DNA from: Akkermansia sp.
GTDB taxonomy: Bacteria; Verrucomicrobiota; Verrucomicrobiia; Verrucomicrobiales; Akkermansiaceae
Reading direction: 5' to 3'
Assembly: GCA_017409465.1 (NCBI GenBank)
Contig: JAFQSQ010000017.1
Location: forward strand, 1-35,924
Length of the DNA stretch: 35,924 nucleotides
Below are positions 22,264 through 32,500 of this stretch, in pieces. Numbering within the stretch: position 1 is the stretch's first letter; every line of letters starts with the position of its first letter. The position numbers and the translations under genes are program-made. A model generated the notes under the pieces. The model had not been told where the DNA came from and ran no database searches. It saw only the letters and a list, made by a program, of their open reading frames with translations.

Positions 22264-24696
22264 ATGGGGAAGAGAAAACATCACGCAAAACGGGTGCAGC
22301 ATCAGCTGGCGCTACTGCTCCTGTGCGGGGGTATCGCTCATGCACAGCAAGAAGCCATCCTGCCGCTGCCTGAAGAGGTCATCCCGAAGAAAGAGGGCAG
22401 CGTCATCATGGATTTGCCGGACAGGCTCATCAATGAAACGGGATTAAGCATGACCCCCACTATTCCCTCCACCATCAAGGTCGACAACCACGGGGGCGAT
22501 ATCCTGTACGATCACGAAAAGAACAGCCTCACTTATGAGGGTAAGGGCGAGCAGATTGTGCTTCTCACGGACAATGGCACTGAGATGCAGGCTCCCTCAG
22601 CCACAGCGCTTCTGGATGAACAGGTAATCAACCTCAATGGCCCCATCACCATCTACCAGAAAGAAATCCTGGCCAAGGCGTCCAAAGGCGCCACCTTCAA
22701 CTGGAAAGACAATACGGCCTCTGCGGAAGGTGTGCGAGCCAAGGTAAATGGACTGCTGGTACGAGGCTCGGCCATCGAGTACAAGACAGATGCTGAAGGC
22801 AAGCGCTATGTTGTCATCCGCGATGCCTACGTCACCACTGAGGATGCGGAAAAACCTTCCACCTGGATAGGTACCGGTACTCTGACGGTGTATCCCGGCG
22901 ACTACGGCCGCGTCACCCGACTGAGCATTGCCGGTCCGAATCACGAGATAACCGTCCCTATTCTGGGCTGGTTCTCGTTCTCCCACTCCCTCAATCCACG
23001 GGAAGGCTACATGCCCAACATGGGAACCAAATCCATCTGGGGTGCCTACCTGCTCAACAGCTATGGTGTGTTGCTGGGGAATCGCAGAGTGGACGGAGTC
23101 ATGCCGACCGCTGATTACCTGCTGACGACCCATGCTGATATTTACAGCCGCCGCGGACTTGCTTTCGGTCTGGATTTCGAGGATATAGCCATGACCAAGA
23201 AGCACCACGAGATGAAAGGCTTGCAGACCTATCTCGTGCCGGATAAGAACCCGATGATCAATCCTCAGAAAGGGAACCGCAAGCACACGCGCCACAACCG
23301 CTACAGAGTAGCCATGCAGGCAGAATGGGATATCACCCCCGACTCCGAGTCCAAGGCCGACTGGCAGCTCGTCACCAACATCAACGCGCTGAGTGATCGT
23401 TATCTGCTGCGTGACTTCTTCGAAGAGGAAAGCCGCGTGGACTCGTCACCGGACAACACGGTGCGTATCGAACGCAGAGATCGAGATACTCACAGCATGG
23501 TGTTCACCCGCTTTGCTCCCAACGATTTCTACGCCACCGATGAGCGCATCGAGGGTTCGTTCTACCGAGTGCGCCAACCCATCGGCAAGACAGGTATCAC
23601 CTACGAAACGAAGAACAGTGCCGGGGTGATGCGCCAGTACCTGCCCATATCGGAGCGAATCTCCTATCAGAATAAGCTCAACAATCTCAAAGACGAATCG
23701 CTGCGCGATTATTACGATCGCCTGATTAACACAAACAGCTACATGCGCGTCAGCACCACGCATGAGCTGTCGACCAGCTTCAAGGTTCTCCGCTTCCTCA
23801 ATGTGACCCCGAAAGCCGGTGCCGGCTACACCGGCTATTATGATGTCGGCGGCGTGGGCTCTGACAATCGCTTCCTGGGTTATCTGGGCTGCGACTTTGA
23901 CATCAAGTTCCACAATCACTTCAGCGACTTTGTCTTCGAACCGTTCGGCTATAACGGTCTCACCCACGTTTTCCATCCCTACGCGAGCTTCAGCCACACC
24001 AACCTCAGCTCGGCTAAAACACTGGTTCCTCAGCTCGACACCTGGTCCAGCTCACTGGGCAGCAGCACCAACTCTCCCATGCCGCTGGATCTCATCGGCT
24101 TCACCGGTATCGATGCCTGGGATTCCTGGAGCATCTGGCGACTGGGCGTGCGCAATACCTTCAATACAGAGATTGACGGTAATCAGACACGACTGATTGA
24201 CTGGAACACCTTCATCGACTACAACCTGGACAACCCGCTCACCGAGCGCGAATACTCCAACCTGTACTCCGTGTTTGAATTCCGCCCGACGATGCGGACC
24301 CGCTTCTACATCGAAAGCCAGACTCCCACTATTCAGGGCGGCGAAGGCTATCGGCGCTACAATGTCAACGTGGCGCACATGCCCTTTGCCTGGCTCGAAG
24401 CCCACGTCGGCTACCGTGATTTCAACGGGCACCCCATCTACGCCGATTCGGAGCAGCTGGAGACAAAGGTCAACCTGCGTCTCAGCGAGAAATACACAAC
24501 CGCCTTCCGCTGGACCTGGGACATCTCAGAAAAGCGCATGCCCATCCAGCAGTACAGCATTTTCCGCAATGCCGGTCCCTGGTACATAGGTGCTACGTTC
24601 TTCGTGCGCGATAACGGCGGTAAGCATGAGCAGGGATTCGGTATTTCCTTCACACTGGGAGAAACCGGCACTGCCCTGCCCGTCAACATCCTGTAA
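22264..24696 (+). CDS. lptD: LptD-like LPS-assembly outer-membrane protein
   Basis: LptD inserts lipopolysaccharide into the outer leaflet of the outer membrane. The 810-residue product has a signal peptide (QLALLLLCGGIAHAQQ, cleaved after AHA). A beta-jellyroll region (about 60-240) of the OstA type follows, with the successive strand patterns of YDHEKNSLTYEGKGEQIVLL, then PSATALLDEQVINL, and the family-like PILGWFSFSH. The rest (about 250-810) is rich in aromatic, alternating strands that fit a large beta-barrel. I do not see the four conserved cysteines of the enterobacterial protein, so disulphide control is unlikely to be the same. The start is fixed by the promoter just upstream. A strong terminator follows. 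The match is by pattern only; a search with LptD profiles would settle it. Confidence 0.72.
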   Translation: MGKRKHHAKRVQHQLALLLLCGGIAHAQQEAILPLPEEVIPKKEGSVIMDLPDRLINETGLSMTPTIPSTIKVDNHGGDILYDHEKNSLTYEGKGEQIVLLTDNGTEMQAPSATALLDEQVINLNGPITIYQKEILAKASKGATFNWKDNTASAEGVRAKVNGLLVRGSAIEYKTDAEGKRYVVIRDAYVTTEDAEKPSTWIGTGTLTVYPGDYGRVTRLSIAGPNHEITVPILGWFSFSHSLNPREGYMPNMGTKSIWGAYLLNSYGVLLGNRRVDGVMPTADYLLTTHADIYSRRGLAFGLDFEDIAMTKKHHEMKGLQTYLVPDKNPMINPQKGNRKHTRHNRYRVAMQAEWDITPDSESKADWQLVTNINALSDRYLLRDFFEEESRVDSSPDNTVRIERRDRDTHSMVFTRFAPNDFYATDERIEGSFYRVRQPIGKTGITYETKNSAGVMRQYLPISERISYQNKLNNLKDESLRDYYDRLINTNSYMRVSTTHELSTSFKVLRFLNVTPKAGAGYTGYYDVGGVGSDNRFLGYLGCDFDIKFHNHFSDFVFEPFGYNGLTHVFHPYASFSHTNLSSAKTLVPQLDTWSSSLGSSTNSPMPLDLIGFTGIDAWDSWSIWRLGVRNTFNTEIDGNQTRLIDWNTFIDYNLDNPLTEREYSNLYSVFEFRPTMRTRFYIESQTPTIQGGEGYRRYNVNVAHMPFAWLEAHVGYRDFNGHPIYADSEQLETKVNLRLSEKYTTAFRWTWDISEKRMPIQQYSIFRNAGPWYIGATFFVRDNGGKHEQGFGISFTLGETGTALPVNIL

Positions 24697-24740
24697 TTCA
24701 TGCCGGTGTATCACCACATATCCTTATCCTGAATATAGCG

Positions 24741-24780
24741 GAAACATGGCTTCTCTCTGATGAAGCCATGTTTCTTTCTT
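24741..24780 (+). terminator. lptD terminator
   Basis: A perfect 13-bp stem (24741-24753 with 24762-24774) and an 8-nt loop are followed by TTTCTT. An ATG at 24768 in frame with the next gene lies inside this stem, so it is not that gene's start. Confidence 0.85.
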
Positions 24781-24809
24781 CCCCACTTCCGCCAAATTGC
24801 TCTCCTGAT

Positions 24810-26306
24810 ATGAAAAAAATCGGAATCATTCAAACAGATACCCTGCCGGGTGATTTCCCCAATAATCTGCGCGCCATCGTGCAAGGATACCGCGAATGTC
24901 TGGATCACGGCGCCGAGCTGGTACTGGCTCCGGCGTATGCCCTCTGCGGGCTGAATCCTCGCTCCCTCATGAACCGCGCTTCCTTTCTGCGACAGCAGGA
25001 GGATGCCGCCATCACTCTGGCTGATGAGCTTTCCAATACCAATGTCCCGTTGCTGCTGGGCTACGGTATCGACGCCACCGAGGGCAAAGACCTGACCGAT
25101 TACCCGGAAGTTGACTCCTGGGGAATGGAGGACGAACTGCTGCACGACGCCGATGATACGGAGCCATCTTACGAAACACACCCGTTTGTCCGGATGACCC
25201 CGTGCCTGATTTTCAGGGGGAATGTTCGTCCCATTCCCGACGGCAGCATCTTGACACTGCAAGGGAAACGCTGCTTCGTCACCACCGAAGAGGCAGAAAG
25301 CCTCCCGACCGAAGATGCTGACCTGATTGTACACATGCCCACAACCGCCTGGTCTAACAGGAGCGTTACCCGCGAAGACGACATCTATAGCTGGGAAACT
25401 CTCTTCGGCGACATCCCCGTTATCTGCCTGCACGCTGTCGGCGCAGCAGATGACGAAATCCATGGCGGCGGCTCTGCCGTCTACCTGGACGGCCACCTGC
25501 AGAGCAGGCTTCCCTTCTTCGAAACCGCCACCCGTATCATCAACCTCAAGGGAAAGCCTAAAGCCTCGCAGCCATCCACCGAAGTCGGTGAGCTCATGCA
25601 AAAAGCGCTCGAACGCTGGCTGCGTGATTCCGTCCGCAACAATGGCTACACCGGGGTCTGCATCCCCCTGGATTACCCCAACTCTGCACTACTCACCGCC
25701 ATTGCCATCTCTGCTCTGGGCTCCGGCAATGTCATCGGCGCCACCTTTGAAGACCGCGAGCCCGGTTGCATCTCCGTCCACAAACTTACCCTCGGCGATC
25801 TGCCGACTCAGGCCTCAGCCATTGTCGCCACTGATGAACCGGCGGGATTGACAGCACGCCTGAAGGGGGCTTTGCTGAGCACCCTCGCTGAATCACGAGG
25901 CCTGTTACTCCTCTGCCCGCTGGACCGAACCGCATTCCTGCTGGGTCACTTCAACCTGTACGGTGAATCATGCGGCCATCTGGCACCGCTGGGTAACCTG
26001 TACCGCATGGATACCTACTTGCTCAGCCAACGGTACAGCGACCGTTACCCCGATTTATTCGGTTCCCTTACCGAGCCGGAGCATCCCGAGCAGGATCGCA
26101 TCATCCACGATCTGACGGAGCGCAACATCAGCGCCGGTGACCTGCTGCATACTGCCGGCCACCTGTTCCGCGAGAACGATGTGCGGCGCATCCAGCGGAG
26201 AACCCTGGCCTCTGCCCTGAAGCGCTATCAGCTTCCGCTCATTCTCTGTGTGGAAGAAGCAAAAGAGCGCCTGCTCTTTCCCCTGGCCCACAGACTCAAC
26301 GACTGA
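24810..26306 (+). CDS. NadE-like protein with degraded active sites (probable pseudoenzyme)
   Basis: The 498-residue protein follows the layout of glutamine-dependent NAD+ synthetase: an N-terminal nitrilase-like domain (MKKIGIIQTDTLPGDFPNN) and a C-terminal synthetase domain. The catalytic motifs, however, are replaced. The nitrilase Glu of PELALTGY reads PAYALCGL (41-48), so Glu is Ala42. The region matching ICED reads VTTEE (157-161), without the nucleophilic Cys. No RKxxLPN Lys motif is visible. In the synthetase domain the ATP loop SGGIDSAL reads LDYPNSAL (287-294), and TGNKSE reads PLDRTA (370-375). Flanking sequence such as SALGSGNVIG, LKGALLSTLA and LYGESCGHLAPLGN is still family-like. 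The frame is intact, so it is probably a folded protein with a non-catalytic role. The start at 24810 is downstream of the lptD terminator. Confidence 0.75.
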   Translation: MKKIGIIQTDTLPGDFPNNLRAIVQGYRECLDHGAELVLAPAYALCGLNPRSLMNRASFLRQQEDAAITLADELSNTNVPLLLGYGIDATEGKDLTDYPEVDSWGMEDELLHDADDTEPSYETHPFVRMTPCLIFRGNVRPIPDGSILTLQGKRCFVTTEEAESLPTEDADLIVHMPTTAWSNRSVTREDDIYSWETLFGDIPVICLHAVGAADDEIHGGGSAVYLDGHLQSRLPFFETATRIINLKGKPKASQPSTEVGELMQKALERWLRDSVRNNGYTGVCIPLDYPNSALLTAIAISALGSGNVIGATFEDREPGCISVHKLTLGDLPTQASAIVATDEPAGLTARLKGALLSTLAESRGLLLLCPLDRTAFLLGHFNLYGESCGHLAPLGNLYRMDTYLLSQRYSDRYPDLFGSLTEPEHPEQDRIIHDLTERNISAGDLLHTAGHLFRENDVRRIQRRTLASALKRYQLPLILCVEEAKERLLFPLAHRLND

Positions 26307-26487
26307 CCGTCATCTCGACGATGCAAGCTTTTTTCTGTAAATCACGTTAGCTCTGAGTATATCTGCTCTGCCCGCTGCACCTCGGGTGGACAATCCATGA
26401 CGGTCAGGCATTCTTCCATACTTTCTTCAAACCAATCGGCCTGCTTGTATTGCTTGTTTACACTAGCAAAAATGACTCAAAAGATGT
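26307..26487. other. Intergenic region between NadE-like and giant surface-protein genes
   Basis: The forward strand shows no gene. A short open frame on the reverse strand is listed separately. A 10-bp inverted repeat, TGACCGTCAT (26304-26313) with ATGACGGTCA (26397-26406), spans part of the region; the long separation makes a hairpin unlikely. Confidence 0.35.
26342..26476 (-). pseudogene. Short coding-like remnant on the reverse strand
   Basis: The reverse strand is open for 44 codons with codon usage like the neighbouring genes. The encoded stretch includes YKQADWFEESMEECLTVMD and VQRAEQIYSELT before the stop at 26342-26344. It has the character of amphipathic helix. A stop codon lies directly upstream and the only ATG is in the middle (26417-26419), which would give just 25 residues. 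It may be the tail of a lost gene, or a small real gene. I do not recognise the family. Confidence 0.25.
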
Positions 26488-26516
26488 TTGCAGGGGGTAT
26501 CCGGGAGTGATAATCT
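26488..26516 (+). promoter_or_regulatory. Promoter of the giant PEP-CTERM gene
   Basis: TTGCAG (26488-26493) and TAATCT (26511-26516) are 17 nt apart. The predicted leader is about 70 nt, the longest in the window, and has no Shine-Dalgarno sequence. Confidence 0.45.
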
Positions 26517-26594
26517 TTATGCCGTCTCTGGTTTCGGTCGGACTCTCGTTATGCCGCTGACCGCTCTCCAGATCGACCATTTACTTACAAAAAC

Positions 26595-29500
26595 ATGAAA
26601 TTTCACCTGCCTCTCGGTTTATTGAAAGTACTGCTGGCCGTGGTATGTCTGCCCGCTACGACCATAGCCGCTGATGCTGTTCCGAATGCATATACACAGC
26701 CGATCTTCTATACCGGCTCCGGTTTGGCACTTGCGGCGAATACGAATCCTCTTTACTGGGACTCTGTTGCCGATGAGTCTGCCGTGTGGGATACGGTCAA
26801 TACCTCGGCCTGGGTGGATGAGAATTCGGTGAAAACGACCTTTGCCACCGGTTCGCAGGTCGTGTTCGGAGAGGGCGCAGAGCTGAACAAGTCTGTGCAG
26901 ATTGCCCCGGAGGGCGTATCTGTTTCTTCTGTTGAGATTACCGGCAGCGGTTATCAGTTCAGCGATGGTGAATTGATTGTGGAGAACAGTCTTGTTGCTG
27001 CGGAGTCCGCCACTATTCACAGCGCTCTGGTGATGGGCAGCTCTACTTCGCCGCTGACGATTGAGGTTGCTGACGGCAAAGTGCTGGAGACGAATAAACT
27101 GGGTACTCCTTTTACGGAACATAATGGTGTTCACAGTCACACGGCGGGGGCATTCCATAAAACAGGTGCCGGTACCTTGAGCGTCACAGGAGCTGTTCCC
27201 GGGCTTATTACGGAGGCTGTTGTGCAGGAAGGTAAACTGCAGCTCGGTTCCGGCGTGGCCTTGGACGTGGGTGCCAACGAAATCAAAGGTGGTACGCTGG
27301 AGAACGTGGAAATGCTGATTTCGGGTGAAATTGAGCGCCCTGTTTCCGGTGATGTGGCGACAGCGCATAATGTCATCACATCTGCAGATGGTGTGAATCC
27401 CGCCGTGCTGACGAATGTGACGCTTCATGCCGGTACAACCACCGAATATGCCACCCTGCAGAATGTTTCCTTTGCCGGGGCGAGCACCCTGCGCGGTTAT
27501 ATCACCTTTGAGGAAACCCAGCGACAGCGCGATATGAGCGTGGCCGCCGGCGGAAGCCTGACGGTGGATAACGTATGTTTTGACCTGCATGGCCTTTCGA
27601 GCGGGGAGAAGGTTCTCATTGTCAACAATGCCGTGGACAGCACCTCCGGTACCCTGACCGGTTGGAATACGGCAAAATTCGTATACAGCGGTATTACAGT
27701 GAACAGAGCTGCGGTGGATACCTCCGTAGCCGGCGTGGTGACCATTAACCGCGAGCATAGCGGCAACCTGTATTGGAACGGTACGGAGGACGCCAAGTGG
27801 GGCTCCGGTGACGCTAACTGGAGCACGCAACCCGATGGCTCCGGCAGTGAGGTCTTTACTTCTCTTTCCAATGTTTACTTCGGAGCCGATGCTGCCAACC
27901 GTGATATCACCGTCGTGCAGGACCTGGTTGTCATGGATTTCAACCTCTCAGGCGGCGACTACAGCTTCAGCGGCGGTCGTATTGCCACGCTGGGAAATGC
28001 TACTGTCAACACCGGTACGGAGGACACAGTTACCTTCAACGACCTGCTGGTGGTTCAGGGGAATATGACGACTTCCGGGCAGGGAACTCTGGAATTGCTC
28101 GGTGCGACCACCGTGGTGAAGGATTTGACCCTGGGCACCGACCATATCAACGTGGGTGCAGATTTGACGGTTCTGGGTAAGTTCAGCGTGAATGCCGGTT
28201 CTGCGATTGATGCCGGTAGTCTGACTCTCTCCGGTAACGTGACGGCGCAGGAGATGAACATTGCCGTGAGCGCCGGTGAAGATGTCGGTAACTCCTATAA
28301 TGAACCTTTGGTAAATGTTTCAGGTGACCTCTCCGTCGGCGAATCCGGCCAAATCACCATCGGCGGCACAGCTGAGCAGCATTATCTCGGTGTCGTGCGA
28401 GCCGGAGATTTGACGGTCAATACTCAAGAACATGATGTCTACTTCGACCACCTGCATGTGGGCAGCCTGACGGTAGGTGCGGGAGCCGCTGTGCATGTGC
28501 AGACCGCTACTGCCGCAGTGGCTATTTCTTCCTCCGAATTCCCGGTCATCAACCTGTCCGGCACTCTGGCGCTGGATGCCCATGGCGTAACCTATGACCG
28601 CGGCTACGAGGTGAATGTGCTGGATGACGCCGCTGCTCTTTCTTTCGGTACCGATTGCACGATTGCCAACCTGTCGATATACGGCAAGGTAGATGAATCC
28701 GGCTACAAAAACTTGTCCATTGCCTCGCACTCCCGTTCAGCTACAGTGGAGCACATGGAGAATCTGCGTAACCTTTCCTTCAGTTCTGGCTCTGTAACGG
28801 TAAAGAACTCTACCCATGCGGTTCACGGTGAGCTTTCTCTCAATAACAGCAAGCTGAATCTGGGTGAAGGGTCCGATGATTTCATGGCGAAGGATTCGAA
28901 AAACATTGTGCTGACGAAAGCCTCCGTCCTGAATATCGGCTCGACCACGCAGCACATATCTGCCGACAATATTATTTCTCTTTCTTCTGCATCATCCATT
29001 ACGGGGGCTGCTGATTCCTCCGCTTTGGTGTTTGCCGATGGAGCTGCCATTACCTATGATAAGGGAGATAACTCTATCATAGCTAACATGGTTGCTGCCA
29101 ACATGGTGGTAGACCATATGCTGAATATTCGTTCCGAACAGGCCGGTAGCTCTCTGGATATTTCCGGCAAGCTCTCCGGAGTAGGTACAGTGCAGCTTTC
29201 GGGTGCAGGCACGGTGGCGCTCACCGGTGTCAACCTTTTCACCGGCTCGGTGACGGTGGGGGAAGGCTCCACCCTGTCGTTGCAGAATGCAGCCGCTCTG
29301 GCTGATGCCGGAGTCGTGCTCAACAACGGTGGCACACTGTCACTGGATACGGATACTGCCGTATATCTCGACGCGCTCACTTTCAACAACGGTGCAACTC
29401 TTTCTTTCTCCTCTATCACCGATACGGATGGATTCTCCGCTGACCATGCTGCACTGCATGTCACTAAGGACGCTGCCGTCGGTGACGGTACGCTGAACAT

Positions 29501-32500
29501 CTCTTTCGCTGAGGAGCTCGATACTTTGCGTACCTATAACCTCCTGACCGGTCTTTCTTCTCTGGATGGCATTACGCTTAACGTGCAGCACAATGGGGTA
29601 GAGTTGCATGCTTCCCAGTACAAGGTTGCCCTTGATGCCGAAAGTGGCTTGCTCTACATGCAGACTCTTATGGGTAATGTGTGGGAGGGGCAAGGAGAGA
29701 GCCAAATTTGGTCCACGGCTAACACTGACGGGAACTGGTGCAATCACAGCAATTATAATGAAAACACCGACCCCAAGGCGGCTATTTTCGATGATTTGAA
29801 TGGCGACTCTGAAACCGTTTATGTGCAGGGCGTGGTCAATCCCGAAGATGTTTATTTCGTTGCTGATAAAACAGATTATACGCTGAGTGCCGATACCGAT
29901 GGCTTACTGGCTGAGGGTACGATAATCCACAAGGATGGCGATGCTACGGTGAAGTTGGACTTGGAAAATAACGCAACGGTCGATACTGCATTGGGGGATA
30001 TTGATGTGCAAGACGGTACTCTTGAATTCGTAGCGTCCGCAGCGGTGGGTGGCACGGTAACGGTTGCTTCGGAAGGCAGTCTTGCTGTAGATGATGAGCT
30101 GAAGATGGCTCCCAATGCTGATGGTTATTTTAACTATACGCTATCTGCTATTGTGTCGGGTACATCTGCTACGCTCAGCGGTGTAACGATGGATGCCGCC
30201 GGTATCAGAGGTGCTTCTGAGGAGTCATACGGCAGCGCAGATCGATTGCTGGTCCGGGGCAGTGCCAATCTGGCATATCTTACTCTTACTGATTTTGAAG
30301 CAGAAGGTAACGTGACGTTGTCCGACGTTACCTTGGCTTCTTCTGCGGGGGCTGCTTCTCATCTTTTGAAAGATGTGACAATAGGCTCGGGGGTAGAGGT
30401 GGACGCGACCGGTGACTACACTATTTCCGGAGATGTTGTGTTTGAGGGTACGCTCGTCAATAAAGGTAAGGTCACATTGACCGATATTAACCAAGTTGAA
30501 ATAGGTAAGATTAACTATACGCCTATTGTTGATTCGACCTCCGGCAAAGCCTCATATAATTATCAATTGATTAGCTCAGAAAAACTGAATGGGTTGCAGG
30601 CGCAGGAGTTCCGCGCCGAACAGGTTTCCATCAACGGTGTAAACCTGGCTAATGATTTGGCAGCGGGTATCGTGGCGGATTTCACGGATAATAGGAATGG
30701 CTCCTTTACTGTAAGTATCGGCGATGGTACGGTCGGTATGCCGCAGTGGGATGAGCGATGGGGCAAGATGGAAAATGCACCCGGTATCTCCCGTCGATAT
30801 GTCGGAACAGATGCTGCAGAAGTTGAATTGGCTGCGGCTTATTACAAGTACGGCTCTATCGTAAAGGATGCCTCCAGCGTTAATAACGGGAATGCTATCG
30901 TGGCAACCTTGTCCTCGGTTGCTAGTGGTGAGCTTGTCGCCGGCAGTCGCATTGATGGGAATGATGTGATCGCCTATGACCATGAGGTGTGGATAGAGGA
31001 CCGCTCCAAGTTCGAGAACATTATCGGTGGTGTGGACAATTCTTCGGGCTCTTGGTCAGATACGGTCCAGACCGCCGCTACTCATATATTGGTGAACTCA
31101 GACTTTAAAAAAGACCCCGACAGTGCCGCTCTCGCCAATCCTGACGATCCCGACGTAATCAAAAAGAGAGAAAACTGGGCGAAGAAGTTCATCATTGGCG
31201 GTTCCCGATGGACTAATCAGGGCATGCAGTGGGGTACTGAGGCTACCAATTGGCAACCTTTGGTTGCCGAGAGTTATGTGACGGTGCTGGATGGCGAAAT
31301 TTACACTATTTTCGGTGGCTCGTGCGGTGGTGAGTACGAGACTGAAAATTGGGGATATAAACAGGGTGTATCAGGTCATCAGTACGGCACCTCGCATGTT
31401 TTTATAGAGGGAGGAAGAATCGGTGAAATCTTTGCGGCCGGCATGCACTCCACCCATACAGGTACACAGGTGATGGAGAATGGTCGTATTCGTGCAGTGG
31501 AGCTGGTGCTTACCGGTGGAACGCTCGGAGGAAGGGATCTGCGTGTTTTCGGTGGCGGCGAGCGTGGCGAAGTCCATGGCGATATTTATGTACGCATGGA
31601 AGGGGATGCCGAGATTGTTTCTCGACTGCTGGGTGGCTCGAATGTTGGTTATGTGAAGGGCAATATCGAGATGGACCTCATCAGTGGCAAGGCGTTCCGA
31701 GTAGATGCTGCGGGTTTGGGCTGGAGATACGAAGATGGCTATGAGGAACGAGCCCGGATTGAAGGTAATGTACTGGTAAATCTGTACAGCGCATTCGAAC
31801 TCGGTCATGGTGCTGATTTTGATCTTAAAGCCGGTATTTACGGTGGTATGGAGAGTACGAACTATGTAGATCTTATCGGAGATTGTACAAGCACGCTTCA
31901 TTTTGCTGAGTCCGCTACATATAATCTGGGGCGCCTTGCGGAAGACGGCTACAAGGCTTCTGCGGATTCTATCATCGTGACCGGTTTCGACCGATTTATC
32001 CTGGAAGAAGGTGCTCATGCCGTGCTTGCTCTCGGGTATTTTGATATTGATATGGATCCCTCCAAAACACTCGAAATCAGTGGTAAGGGTGTGGTTGAGG
32101 TGATTGGGCACGGCGCAAACTTCGGGCGTGACATCGAGCTTACGGGCGGAGCTACGCTGAAAGTGTCCACCAGCGTTATCGGCGAGCCTGACAACGATGC
32201 GGATGACCGCACCATCTCGGTGACGAGTGGTACGACTCTGGATCTTACCGGCTATCCGGTAGAGTCTGATTATGAGAAGTCCTCACCATACGACGGCCTG
32301 AGCTTTATAACAGAAATATGCGGCGACGGCGTGGAGGGTAAGGGCGCTATCTTCAAGGGGACGGTACGAGAAACGGATGACGATAAAGCACTCTCCGCCG
32401 GCATGGTTTCTCTTCCCGTTGTCACGCTCACGGGCAGTGCCTCTGTCGGTGTAATGAATCATGAGTTCCTCCACATGAGTAGCTATGAACTGGGAGAAAC

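Noticed and set aside
26304..26406. A 10-bp inverted repeat, TGACCGTCAT and ATGACGGTCA.
   Set aside because: The arms are over 80 nt apart, one arm overlaps the stop codon of the NadE-like gene, and nothing else points to function; chance is the simplest explanation.
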